From contig NZ_JBHSGG010000014.1 in NCBI RefSeq assembly GCF_042654365.1, positions 1-64,000 of the forward strand: a stretch of 64,000 nt of DNA, read 5' to 3'. The notes under the pieces were generated by a model. It made no database searches and had not been told where the DNA came from. It saw nothing but the letters and a program-made list of their open reading frames with translations. Each line of letters begins with the position of its first letter. The stretch's first letter is position 1. Both the position numbers and the translations under genes were made by a program. This document shows, piece by piece, positions 31,551 through 39,770 of the stretch. This stretch comes from Coralloluteibacterium thermophilum (GTDB lineage Bacteria; Pseudomonadota; Gammaproteobacteria; Xanthomonadales; Xanthomonadaceae).

Positions 31551-32753
31551 ATGACCCGATCCGTCGAATCCACCGCCGCGAACCGCCGCTGGCGCGCGCC
31601 GCTCGCCCTCGCGCTGGTGCTGAGCGTGGGCCTGCCCGGCTGCACGACCGTCCGTGGCTGGTTCTCGAGCTCCAAGGAGGACCCGACCGCTCCGGCCGCG
31701 CTGACCGAGTTCGCGCAGACGGTGAACGTCTCCCGCCAGTGGTCGCGCTCCATCGGCAAGGGTGAGCGTCGCCTGGGCTCGCGCCAGCATCCTGCGGTCA
31801 TGGGCGATCGCCTCTACACCGCGAACCAGGAAGGCCGCGTGCTGGCGATCGAGGCGGCCACCGGCCGCGAGATCTGGCGCACCGACACCGAGGTCGCCTT
31901 CACCGGCGGTCCCGGCGCGGGCGAGGGCGTGGTGGTGGCCGGTGGCCTCAAGGGCGAGGTCGTCGCCTTCGACGCGGGGACCGGCGCCGAGCGCTGGCGC
32001 GCGAGCACCTCGTCCGAGGTGATCACCGCGCCGCAGGTCTCCAGCGGCCTGGTGGTGGTGCGCAGCAACGACGGCCGCATCGCCGCCTTCGAGCTGTCCA
32101 GCGGCCAGCGTCGCTGGATCTTCGAGCAGGCGCTGCCGACCCTGACCGTGCGCGGCAACGCGGCACCGGTGGTGGCCGGCGGCATCGTGTTCGCCGGCTA
32201 CGACAACGGCACCGTCGTCGCCCTCGACCTGCAGACCGGCCTGCGTCGCTGGGAACAGATCGTGGCGCAGCCCGAGGGCCGCACCGACCTGGAGCGCATG
32301 GCCGACGTCGACGGCGAACTGGTCGTCGCCGACAGCCTGCTCTACGCCACCAGCTTCAAGGGCCAGACCCTCGCCATGGCAGCGGAGTCCGGGGCCCCGC
32401 TCTGGAACCGCGAGCTGGGCAGCTACGCCGGCCTCGCTGCCACGGGCACGCGGCTGATCGCGGTGGACACCGCCGGCACCGTGTGGTCGCTCGATCGCTT
32501 CGGTGGCGAGGCCATGTGGCGCCAGGAGGCGCTCGCGCGCCGCTGGCTGACCACGCCGGCGGTGCAGGGCAACTACGCCGTGGTTGGCGATCTCGAGGGC
32601 TACCTGCACTGGATCGACCTGGGCACCGGCAACCTCGCCGCGCGCGTGCGCGTGCAGCGCGCGCCCATCCGCGCGACCCCGCAGGTCGGCCCGGACGGCA
32701 CGCTGTACGCCGTCACCACCGACGGTCAGCTCGCCGCCTACCGGATCGACTGA
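31551..32753 (+). CDS. bamB: Outer-membrane protein assembly factor BamB
   Basis: This 400-residue lipoprotein of the BAM complex folds as an eight-bladed beta-propeller of PQQ-type repeats. The lipobox is LPGC with Cys31. Repeats such as GRVLAIEAATGREIWR, GEVVAFDAGTGAERWR and NGTVVALDLQTGLRRWE recur through the chain. It scaffolds BamA at the periplasmic face of the outer membrane. The ATG at 31551 is 2 bp after yfgM, so the two are coupled. The order yfgM-bamB-der is as in E. coli. Confidence 0.97.
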   Translation: MTRSVESTAANRRWRAPLALALVLSVGLPGCTTVRGWFSSSKEDPTAPAALTEFAQTVNVSRQWSRSIGKGERRLGSRQHPAVMGDRLYTANQEGRVLAIEAATGREIWRTDTEVAFTGGPGAGEGVVVAGGLKGEVVAFDAGTGAERWRASTSSEVITAPQVSSGLVVVRSNDGRIAAFELSSGQRRWIFEQALPTLTVRGNAAPVVAGGIVFAGYDNGTVVALDLQTGLRRWEQIVAQPEGRTDLERMADVDGELVVADSLLYATSFKGQTLAMAAESGAPLWNRELGSYAGLAATGTRLIAVDTAGTVWSLDRFGGEAMWRQEALARRWLTTPAVQGNYAVVGDLEGYLHWIDLGTGNLAARVRVQRAPIRATPQVGPDGTLYAVTTDGQLAAYRID

Positions 32754-32797
32754 CGGACACCGCGATGCGCCCCCGCGCCCGCCATCCTCTCCCCGAT

Positions 32798-32820
32798 CGC
32801 CCCGCATCCCTCGCGGGGCG
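32798..32820 (+). other. Hairpin in bamB-der gap
   Basis: An 8-bp GC stem (32798-32805 with 32813-32820) with a 7-nt loop lies between bamB and der, ending 30 bp before the der GTG. It has no T-run, so it may be an mRNA-processing or attenuation structure, or chance pairing in GC-rich DNA. Confidence 0.3.
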
Positions 32821-32850
32821 GTCCGCAGATACTCCGCAAAGGTTCTGACT

Positions 32851-34245
32851 GTGCTGCCACTGGTCGCCCTCGTCGGACGGCCGAACGTCGGCAAGTCCAC
32901 ACTGTTCAACGCGCTGACGCGCACCCGCGACGCCCTGGTCCACGACCAGCCCGGCGTCACCCGTGATCGCCACTACGGTGTCTGCCGGCTGATCGAGGGC
33001 CGGCCCTTCGCGCTCGTCGACACCGGCGGCATCGAGGGGGAGGGCGAGGACCTGGCCGGCGCCACCACGCGCCAGGCGCGGGCTGCCGCGCTCGACGCCG
33101 ATCTCATCCTCTTCATCGTCGACGGCCGCGAGGGCGCCTCGGGTCTCGATGCCGAGATCCTGGCCTGGCTGCGCCGCAGCGGGCGCGCGTTCCGCCTGGT
33201 GGTCAACAAGACGGATGGCGTCGACGTGCATGCCGCGCTCGCCGACTTCGCCCGCTTCGGGGTCGAGGACGCCCTGCCGATCGCCGCATCGCACCAGCGC
33301 GGCATCGACGACCTGCTCGACATCGTCGAGGCCAGCCTGCCGGAGACGGCGGACGCCGAGGAGAACGTCGACCTCGACCGCATGCGCCTGGCCTTCATCG
33401 GCCGCCCGAACGTGGGCAAGTCGACCCTGGTCAACCGCCTGCTCGGCGAGGAGCGCGTCATCGCCTCGGACGTGCCGGGCACCACGCGCGACGCCATCGC
33501 CATCGACCTCGACCGCGACGGCCGCAAGTACACCCTCGTCGACACCGCCGGCATCCGCAAGAAGGGTCGGGTCGACGAGGTGGTCGAGAAGTTCTCGATC
33601 ATCAAGACCCTGCAGGCGATCGAGACCTGCCAGGTCGCGGTGGTGCTGATCGATGCAGGCGAGGGCGTCACCGAGCAGGACGCCACCGTGCTGGGCCACG
33701 TGCTGGACGCCGGGCGCGCGCTGGTGGTGGCGGTCAACAAGTGGGACGGGCAGAGCGAGTACCAGCGCAGCCAGACGATGGCGCTGCTGGACCGCAAGCT
33801 GTCCTTCGTGGACTGGGCCGAGCGCGTCACCATCTCCGCCAAGCACGGCAGCGGCCTGCGCGAGCTGTTCGCCGCCATCCACCGTGCGCATGCCTCGGCG
33901 ACGCGCAAGTTCACCACCTCCGAGGTGACCCGTGCCCTGGAGATCGCCTACGAGGCCTTCCAGCCGCCGGTGGTCCGCGGGCACGTCGCCAAGCTGCGCT
34001 TCGCGCACCCGGGCGGCGAGAACCCGCCGACCTTCATCGTCCACGGCACGCGGCTGAAGACGCTGCCGGTGAGCTACAAGCGCTATCTCGAGAACTTCTT
34101 CCGCAAGCGCTACAAGCTGGTCGGCACGCCGGTGAAGTTCGAGTTCCGCGAGGGGGACAACCCCTACGAGGGCAGGAGGAACGAGCTCACCGAGCGCCAG
34201 ATCAAGAGCCGCCGGCGCCTCATGCGCCACGTCAAGCGGCGTTGA
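32851..34245 (+). CDS. der: Ribosome-biogenesis GTPase Der (EngA)
   Basis: This 464-residue protein has two tandem GTPase domains and a C-terminal KH-like domain. P-loops GRPNVGKST occur at residues 8-16 and about 185-193; G3 motifs DTGG and DTAG, and G4 motifs NKTD and NKWD, are visible. Der is needed for 50S subunit maturation. The start is a GTG at 32851, with AAAGG about 10 bp before it; this places the first P-loop at the usual distance from the N-terminus. The C-terminal tail is rich in Arg and Lys. Confidence 0.98.
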   Translation: MLPLVALVGRPNVGKSTLFNALTRTRDALVHDQPGVTRDRHYGVCRLIEGRPFALVDTGGIEGEGEDLAGATTRQARAAALDADLILFIVDGREGASGLDAEILAWLRRSGRAFRLVVNKTDGVDVHAALADFARFGVEDALPIAASHQRGIDDLLDIVEASLPETADAEENVDLDRMRLAFIGRPNVGKSTLVNRLLGEERVIASDVPGTTRDAIAIDLDRDGRKYTLVDTAGIRKKGRVDEVVEKFSIIKTLQAIETCQVAVVLIDAGEGVTEQDATVLGHVLDAGRALVVAVNKWDGQSEYQRSQTMALLDRKLSFVDWAERVTISAKHGSGLRELFAAIHRAHASATRKFTTSEVTRALEIAYEAFQPPVVRGHVAKLRFAHPGGENPPTFIVHGTRLKTLPVSYKRYLENFFRKRYKLVGTPVKFEFREGDNPYEGRRNELTERQIKSRRRLMRHVKRR

Positions 34246-34264
34246 CGCGGGAGGGGGCGCGGCG

Positions 34265-34852
34265 GTGGAGCGGCGGCAGCTGACCCTCGGCATCCTCGCG
34301 GGTGGGGAAGGGCGGCGCCTGGGCGGCGTGGACAAGGCCTGGGCCGAGTTCGGCGGCGAGCCGCTGGTGCTGCGCCAGTGCCGCAGGCTGGGCGACGTGG
34401 CCGCACGCATCCTCGTCAGCGCCAACCGCAACCTCGAGCGCTATCCGGAGCATGGCCTCGCCGCGGTGCCGGACCGTCTCTCCGGCTTCCAGGGGCCGCT
34501 CGCGGGCATCGACGCCCTGCTGTCGGCGTGCCGGACGCCCTGGCTGGTGACCGTCCCGGTGGATGCCTGGGACGTGGACGGCGCCATCCTGCACGCCCTG
34601 CTCGCCGCCTGCGGCGACGCGGCCGGGGCCGTCGCAGTGGAGCCCGGCGGACCGCAGCCGATGCTCGCCGCCTACGCCGTCCGGCGTTGCCGCGGCCCGG
34701 TCGAATGGGCCCTGGCCGACGGGGAGAGGGCGGTGCAGCGCGTGCAGGCCGCCCTGGGCTTTCCGACGCTCGTCCTGGAGCGCGCCATCGGCAACCTCAA
34801 CACCCCGGAGGCGTTCGCGCGGGCGCAGGCCGGGATGGCCGTGCGGGAATGA
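34265..34852 (+). CDS. mobA: Molybdenum cofactor guanylyltransferase
   Basis: This 195-residue nucleotidyltransferase attaches GMP to molybdopterin to make the guanine-dinucleotide cofactor. The signature LAGGEGRRLGGVDKAW (residues 11-26) binds GTP. The usual metal-binding Asp of the PxDxP-type motif is in VTVPVDAWDVD. The start is a GTG at 34265, 19 bp after der. It is followed by moeA and moeB, so three cofactor-synthesis steps are grouped here. No molybdoenzyme is encoded in the window. Confidence 0.88.
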   Translation: MERRQLTLGILAGGEGRRLGGVDKAWAEFGGEPLVLRQCRRLGDVAARILVSANRNLERYPEHGLAAVPDRLSGFQGPLAGIDALLSACRTPWLVTVPVDAWDVDGAILHALLAACGDAAGAVAVEPGGPQPMLAAYAVRRCRGPVEWALADGERAVQRVQAALGFPTLVLERAIGNLNTPEAFARAQAGMAVRE

Positions 34853-34901
34853 CCGCCGGTTCGTGATCCAATGCGGGTTTCGCCGCAGGACGCCGCACCG
34901 C

Positions 34902-36113
34902 ATGAGTTCCGAGTACCCCGTCCGCATCGCCTTCGCCCACGCCCTCGACCTGGTCCGCGCGGCGGCCCGGGCGCGCCCGCTGCCCGCCGAACGCGTGCCG
35001 CTGGCGCGCGCGCGGGGCCGCATCCTCGCCGGCGACGTGGTGGCGCCGCTGGACCTGCCGGGCTTCGACAATGCGGCGATGGACGGTTTCGCCCTGCGCG
35101 CGGCGGATGCCGCGGATCCTGCGGGACTGCGCCTGGTCGGCGAGCGGTTCGCCGGCCGGACAGCCGACCTGGCGGTCGGCCCGGGCGAGTGCGTGCGCAT
35201 CACCACCGGCGCGGTGCTGCCGCCCGGCGCGGACAGCGTGCTCATGAAGGAGCAGGCGCGGCTCGACGGCGACCGTCTCCACCCCGGGGCGGTGGTGCGC
35301 GCCGGCCAGCACGTGCGCCGACAGGGCGAGGACGTGGCGGCGGGCGACACCGTCCTGCGCGCAGGCGAGGCGCTCAATCCCGCACGGCTGGCGCTCGCGG
35401 CGGCGCTCGGGCTGCCCGAGCTGGACGTCGCGGCACGGCCGACGGTGGCGGTGTTCACCACCGGCGACGAGCTGCGCCGCCCCGGCGAGCCGCTGCGGCG
35501 CGGCGAGATCTACGACAGCAACCGCGTGCTGCTGATGGCCCTGCTGACGGAGGCGGGCCTCGAACCCATGGCGCTGCCCGCCCTGCCGGACGAGCCCGGC
35601 CGCATGCGGTCGGCGCTCGCCGACGCCGCCTCCGCCTTCGACCTCGTGCTGACCTGCGGCGGCGTCTCCGCCGGCGAGAAGGACCACCTGCCCGCGCTGC
35701 TGCGCGAGCAGGGTCGCATCCATTTCTGGAAGGTGCGGATGAAGCCGGGCATGCCGGTGCTGTTCGGCGAATGGGATCGCGCGTTCGTGCTCGCGCTGCC
35801 GGGCAACCCGGTCTCGGTGCTGGCGACCTTCCTCACGCTGGGCCGGGCACTGGTCCTGGGCCTGCAGGGCGCGGCGCCGGCGGCACCGGTGCAGGCGCGC
35901 CTGGCGGCCGCCTGGAGCAAGCGCAACGAACGCCTGGAGTTCCTCCGCGGCAGGCTGGAGACCGATGCCGACGGGGTGCTGCGGGTCCGCCCGAATCCCG
36001 CCGACGGCTCTCACCGGATGCGCGCGGCCGCCGACAGCGACGCGCTGATCGTGCTGGACGAAGGCGCCCGCGACTATGCCGAGGGCACGCCGGTCGAGGT
36101 GCTGCGCTACTGA
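34902..36113 (+). CDS. moeA: Molybdopterin molybdenumtransferase
   Basis: This 403-residue enzyme inserts molybdate into adenylated molybdopterin. Family motifs include DNAAMDGFAL near residue 55, the TTGDEL segment, EIYDSN, the CGGVSAGEKD loop and the ALPGNPVSV motif, which together form the active site. The ATG at 34902 gives MSSEYPVRIAFAHAL. It lies 49 bp after mobA and 92 bp before the rhodanese-MoeB gene. I see no molybdenum-cofactor riboswitch in the 49-bp gap, which is too short for one. Confidence 0.95.
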   Translation: MSSEYPVRIAFAHALDLVRAAARARPLPAERVPLARARGRILAGDVVAPLDLPGFDNAAMDGFALRAADAADPAGLRLVGERFAGRTADLAVGPGECVRITTGAVLPPGADSVLMKEQARLDGDRLHPGAVVRAGQHVRRQGEDVAAGDTVLRAGEALNPARLALAAALGLPELDVAARPTVAVFTTGDELRRPGEPLRRGEIYDSNRVLLMALLTEAGLEPMALPALPDEPGRMRSALADAASAFDLVLTCGGVSAGEKDHLPALLREQGRIHFWKVRMKPGMPVLFGEWDRAFVLALPGNPVSVLATFLTLGRALVLGLQGAAPAAPVQARLAAAWSKRNERLEFLRGRLETDADGVLRVRPNPADGSHRMRAAADSDALIVLDEGARDYAEGTPVEVLRY

Positions 36114-36193
36114 GCGCGCGGACGGAGCAGCCGCCGTCCGGAGCCGCTCCCGCGCCGCAGCGGCACCGTAGCGCGCCCGGTGCGCCGAGGGCC

Positions 36194-36199
36194 GATAAT
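36194..36199 (+). promoter_or_regulatory. -10-like GATAAT 6 nt before the moeB ATG (possible leaderless start)
   Basis: GATAAT differs from the consensus TATAAT only at the first base. With transcription starting about 7 nt downstream, the mRNA would begin at or next to the A of the ATG at 36206. No Shine-Dalgarno site is present. A -35 box is not obvious. Confidence 0.35.
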
Positions 36200-36205
36200 G
36201 CGCGG

Positions 36206-37342
36206 ATGGACGAGCAGACGGTTCCCGAGATCGACCCCGCGGAGGCGCGCCTCCGGCAGGAACGCGGAGCGGTGCTGGTGGACGTGCGCGAGCCCCACGA
36301 GCATGCAACCGGACATGCCGAGGGGGCGCTGACCGTCGCGCGCGGCGAGCTGGAGGCGGCGCCCGCACACTGGCTGCCGGACCCGGGTGTCGAGGTGCTG
36401 CTGATCTGCCAGTCCGGCGGCCGCTCGCGCGCCGCCGCCGCCGTGCTGCGCGGGGCGGGCTATGCGCACGTGCTGTCCGTGGCGGGCGGCACCGAGCGCT
36501 GGCGGGCGGACGCGCTGCCGATGGCCATGCCTACGGGCGACCTGGACTTCTACGAGCGCTACGCGCGCCAGCTCCAGCTGCCGGAGTTCGGCGAGGCAGG
36601 GCAGCGCCGCCTGGAGGCGGCACGCGTGGTCGTGATCGGCGCGGGCGGACTCGGGTCGCCGGCCGCCTTCTACCTCGCCGCCGCCGGGGTCGGCACCCTG
36701 GTGCTGGCCGACGACGACCATGTGGACCGCAGCAACCTCCAGCGCCAGATCCTGCACACCAACGACCGCATCGGCGCGCCCAAGGTGGAGTCCGCCGCCG
36801 CGACCCTGTCCGCGCTGAATCCACGGGTGCGGATCGAGGTGGTGCCCGAGCGTGTCACCTCCGCCAACATCGAGCGCCTGCTTGCGGGCGCCGACCTGGT
36901 GCTCGACGGCGCCGACAACTTCCCGGTCCGCTACCTGCTCAACGACGCCTGCGTGAAGCTGGGCCTGCCGCTGGTTTACGGTGCCGTGCACCGCTTCGAG
37001 GGACAGGTCAGCGTCTTCGACGCCGGGCGCCGGCGCGGCGAGGCGCCCTGCTACCGCTGCCTGTTCCCGGAGCCGCCGCCGCCGGAGGCCGCGCCCAACT
37101 GCGCGGAGGCCGGCGTGCTCGGGATCGTGCCCGGCGTGGTCGGCCTGCTGCAGGCCACCGAGGCCATCAAGCTGCTCGCGGACATGGGCGAAAGCCTCGC
37201 GGGCCGGCTCCTGCATTTCGAGGCGCTGGGCATGCGCTTCCGCGAGACGCGCCTGCGTCCGGACCCGGACTGCCCGGTCTGCGCCCGCGGCCGGCCGTTC
37301 CCCGGCTACATCGACTACGCGGCGTTCTGCGCCGGCGCATAG
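36206..37342 (+). CDS. moeB: Rhodanese-MoeB fusion, molybdopterin-synthase adenylyltransferase
   Basis: A 378-residue protein has an N-terminal rhodanese domain (residues 1-105; active-site Cys in LLICQSGGRSRAAA) fused to an E1-like ThiF/MoeB adenylation domain. The latter has ATP motif VIGAGGLGSPAAFYLAAAG and DDDHVDRSNLQRQILH, and zinc pairs CYRC and CPVC. MoeB adenylates the C-terminus of MoaD so it can be thiolated. Most fusions of this type carry the rhodanese at the C-terminus (as in MOCS3); here it comes first. The ATG at 36206 has a -10-like box 6 nt before it and no Shine-Dalgarno site. Confidence 0.9.
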   Translation: MDEQTVPEIDPAEARLRQERGAVLVDVREPHEHATGHAEGALTVARGELEAAPAHWLPDPGVEVLLICQSGGRSRAAAAVLRGAGYAHVLSVAGGTERWRADALPMAMPTGDLDFYERYARQLQLPEFGEAGQRRLEAARVVVIGAGGLGSPAAFYLAAAGVGTLVLADDDHVDRSNLQRQILHTNDRIGAPKVESAAATLSALNPRVRIEVVPERVTSANIERLLAGADLVLDGADNFPVRYLLNDACVKLGLPLVYGAVHRFEGQVSVFDAGRRRGEAPCYRCLFPEPPPPEAAPNCAEAGVLGIVPGVVGLLQATEAIKLLADMGESLAGRLLHFEALGMRFRETRLRPDPDCPVCARGRPFPGYIDYAAFCAGA

Positions 37343-37350
37343 CGCCGGCG
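37330..37350. terminator. Hairpin between convergent moeB and fpr
   Basis: The 8-bp self-complementary block CGCCGGCG occurs at 37330-37337 and again at 37343-37350 around a 5-nt loop, overlapping the moeB stop codon. It may terminate both convergent transcripts; it has no T-run. Confidence 0.35.
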
Positions 37351-37357
37351 GCGGGGA

Positions 37358-38134
37358 TCACTTCTCCACGAACGCCCGTTCGAACACGTACTCCGCCGGC
37401 GTGCCGATGCGCGGCGAGGCCGTGAAGCCGCGCCCGTCGAGCAGGGTGCGGAAGTCCGCCAGCATCTGCGGGCTGCCGCAGATCATCGCGCGGTCGTGGG
37501 CGGGGTCGAGCGGCTCGATCCCGAGGTCGCTCATCATCCTGCCGCTGGCCATGAGGTCGGTCAGCCGGCCCTGGTGCGGGAACGCCTCGCGCGTCACCGC
37601 CGGGTAGTAGAGCAGGCGGCCGCCGAGGATCTCGCCGAGGATCTCGTGCTCCGGCAGCTCGCGCTCGATGTAGTCGCGGTAGCAGAGGTCCTGCACCCGG
37701 CGCACCCCGTGGCAGACGATCACCCGGTCGAAGCGCTCGTAGGTCTCGGGGTCCTTGATCACCGCGAGGAAGGGCGCCAGCCCGGTGCCGGTGCCGAGCA
37801 GGTAGAGGTTGCGGCCCTTGTGCAGGTCGCTGATCAGCAGGGTGCCGGTGGGCTTGCGGCTGATGAGGACCTCGTCGCCTTCCTTGATGTGCTGCAGGCG
37901 CGAGGTCAGCGGACCGTCGGGCACCTTGATGCTGAAGAACTCCAGCTCCTCCTCCCAGTTCGCCGAAGCGATGGAGTAGGCGCGCATGAGCGGGCGGCCG
38001 TCGACCGGCAGGCCGATCATGATGAACTGCCCGTTCTCGAAGCGCAGGCCCGCGCTGCGGGTGAGGGTGAAGCTGAAGTAGTCCTCGGTCCAGTGGCGGA
38101 CGGCAAGGACGCGCTCGGTATCGAAAGGAGACAT
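37358..38134 (-). CDS. fpr: Ferredoxin/flavodoxin-NADP reductase
   Basis: This 258-residue FAD enzyme moves electrons between NADPH and ferredoxin or flavodoxin. The FAD-binding RAYSIAS motif is near residue 50, the NADP pyrophosphate loop LLGTGTGLAPFLAV near residue 112, and the C-terminal tail ends in FVEK, as in bacterial subclass I Fpr. The ATG at 38134 gives the family-typical length; a GTG ten codons upstream is less likely. It stands alone on the minus strand and converges with moeB. Roles in Fe-S cluster supply and oxidative stress are known for the family. Confidence 0.95.
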   Translation of the reverse strand: MSPFDTERVLAVRHWTEDYFSFTLTRSAGLRFENGQFIMIGLPVDGRPLMRAYSIASANWEEELEFFSIKVPDGPLTSRLQHIKEGDEVLISRKPTGTLLISDLHKGRNLYLLGTGTGLAPFLAVIKDPETYERFDRVIVCHGVRRVQDLCYRDYIERELPEHEILGEILGGRLLYYPAVTREAFPHQGRLTDLMASGRMMSDLGIEPLDPAHDRAMICGSPQMLADFRTLLDGRGFTASPRIGTPAEYVFERAFVEK

Positions 38135-38210
38135 CGAAGCTCGCGATGGCGGCGGCGACGGCACGGCCGACGGAATCGACGATTGTAAGGCGCCGCGGCG
38201 GAGGCCGTCT

Positions 38211-39176
38211 TCAGGGGCCGTGGCTCCGGGCGACGCGGATGCTCACAGCCGGGTCGTGGACGCGCCAGCTCAGGCCGGCGGCGGTCTCGGCGACGGCGCG
38301 GTAGAGGGCCTCGTCCTGTTCGGGCGAGGTCGCCTCGCGGGTGTGGAGGACCACCTCGCCGAGCAGCAGCCAGCCGGATTCGCGCAGGCGGACCTCGGCG
38401 TCCGCCACCTCCGGCAGCGCGCGCAGCGCCGTCTCGAAGCGCTCCACCAGGTCGTCGGGCCGGTCCGGCCGGCCGATCAGCATCGGGCGGTGCTCCATCA
38501 GGGCGCCGAAGGCGCGGGCGGTGTTGCGCAGCCCGTCGAGCACGACGCTGGAGGCGACGACGAGGGCCGCCACCGCGTCCATCCACCAGATGCCGAGCCC
38601 GATGCCCAGCACGCCGACCGCGGCCGCGACGCCGGTCTGCCAGTCCGCCTTGAGCATCTCCGCGCTGCCGTGCAGGGAGCGGTCGTGCAGGGTCTTCGCG
38701 GGACCGTTGAGCAGGTGCCCGAGCCAGACCGCGGGCACCACCGCCCACAGCAGCGCGGCCCACATGAACCAGCCCTGCCAGACCTGGTGCCCGCCGACGA
38801 ACACCGAGCCGATGCTGGGCCGCTCCCCGCGCACCAGGGTCGAGGCGCCCTCCCACAGCAGCAGGCCACCGACCGCGACGAGCGCGAAGGCGCTCACGAG
38901 GTAGGCCGCATCGACCGCGCCGAAGCGCCCGAACGGGAAGATGCGGTCGGGCTGGCGACGGCGCAGGCGGTCGGCGAAGAGATAGGCGATGGGCGGGACG
39001 AGCATCAGCATGTCCTCGATCCACGCCGTGCGCATCGCCTGGGACTCGCCGGCGGCCAGGCCCATGCCGACGATCACGGTGATGCCGTAGACGATCATCG
39101 CCACCTGCAGCCGCCACGCGCGGCGGGCCGCGGCGGTCACGTGCGGGGGCGCCTCGAAGCGCGCGATCGGCCTCAC
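38211..39176 (-). CDS. Cation diffusion facilitator-like transporter with altered metal site
   Basis: This 321-residue inner-membrane protein has about six transmembrane helices in the first 200 residues and a C-terminal ferredoxin-like cytoplasmic domain (about 235-321), the CDF family layout. The usual TM2 metal motif (H/D-x3-D, often HSLADL) is here in AWIEDMLMLVPPIAY with Glu-Asp. The TM5 motif lies in HGSAEMLKADWQTG. The metal specificity is therefore unclear. The GTG start overlaps the stop of the upstream lipoprotein gene by 4 bp, so the two are coupled. Export of Zn, Fe, Mn or Co is possible from family knowledge. Confidence 0.8.
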   Translation of the reverse strand: MRPIARFEAPPHVTAAARRAWRLQVAMIVYGITVIVGMGLAAGESQAMRTAWIEDMLMLVPPIAYLFADRLRRRQPDRIFPFGRFGAVDAAYLVSAFALVAVGGLLLWEGASTLVRGERPSIGSVFVGGHQVWQGWFMWAALLWAVVPAVWLGHLLNGPAKTLHDRSLHGSAEMLKADWQTGVAAAVGVLGIGLGIWWMDAVAALVVASSVVLDGLRNTARAFGALMEHRPMLIGRPDRPDDLVERFETALRALPEVADAEVRLRESGWLLLGEVVLHTREATSPEQDEALYRAVAETAAGLSWRVHDPAVSIRVARSHGP

Positions 39177-39652
39177 GGTGCGGACGCGCCGTCGCGTTCG
39201 AGGAAGGCTTCCACCGTCACGAGGAAGCGGTTCTCGCCGGCCGGCAGGGTCCAGGCGTGTTCCGCCACCGCGATCTCCGCGCCCGGCGCCGCGTAGCGCG
39301 TGGCGGGGTAGGGGCGGCTGACCGCGACGTGCGCGTTCCACGGCGTGTCGGCAGGGATCGCGCCGACCACCAGGTCCAGCTCGCGTCGCGCCAGGGCCTG
39401 CATGAGCTGCGACTCGCCGGCCACCGTCCAGGCCGGCTCCGCGTCCAGCGAGGCGGCGAAGCGCCGCACCGCGTCCAGCTCGGCGCCGCTCAGGCCGGGG
39501 CCGTCGCTCCATCCGGGCGCATGCACCACGCCCACGCGCAGGGTCGCCCCGGCGACGCGGGCGGTGGTGCCGTCGGGATCGTGGGGCAGCCCGCAGCCGG
39601 CGAGGGCCAGCAGGATGGCGAGACCGGCGGCGATGGCATGCGGCGGACGCAT
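39173..39652 (-). CDS. Small solute-binding-like lipoprotein
   Basis: A 159-residue lipoprotein has signal and lipobox LAGC with Cys20. The rest resembles a shortened periplasmic amino-acid-binding (SBP_bac_3) domain: GATLRVGVVHAPGW opens like the first strand of that fold, and LMQALARRELDLVVGAIPAD matches its second half-domain entry. The usual domain is about 220 residues, so parts are missing. The stop overlaps the GTG of the CDF-like transporter gene. A role in sensing or binding a solute linked to that transporter is inference. The ATG at 39652 is chosen because it begins the signal peptide. Confidence 0.7.
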   Translation of the reverse strand: MRPPHAIAAGLAILLALAGCGLPHDPDGTTARVAGATLRVGVVHAPGWSDGPGLSGAELDAVRRFAASLDAEPAWTVAGESQLMQALARRELDLVVGAIPADTPWNAHVAVSRPYPATRYAAPGAEIAVAEHAWTLPAGENRFLVTVEAFLERDGASAP

Positions 39653-39770
39653 GCCCTCATCTTCCTGTGGTGTCGCGTCAGCGCCGTGTGTTGGCGCACG
39701 TCGTGCGGCCCGGGTCCGGCGCGCGTCCGGCGCAGCCGGGCCGCCCACCGGAGCGCACGACGGGCCCCGG

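Noticed and set aside
34853..34901. Molybdenum-cofactor riboswitch before moeA
   Set aside because: The gap is only 49 bp, too short for the known aptamer, and shows no suitable pairing.
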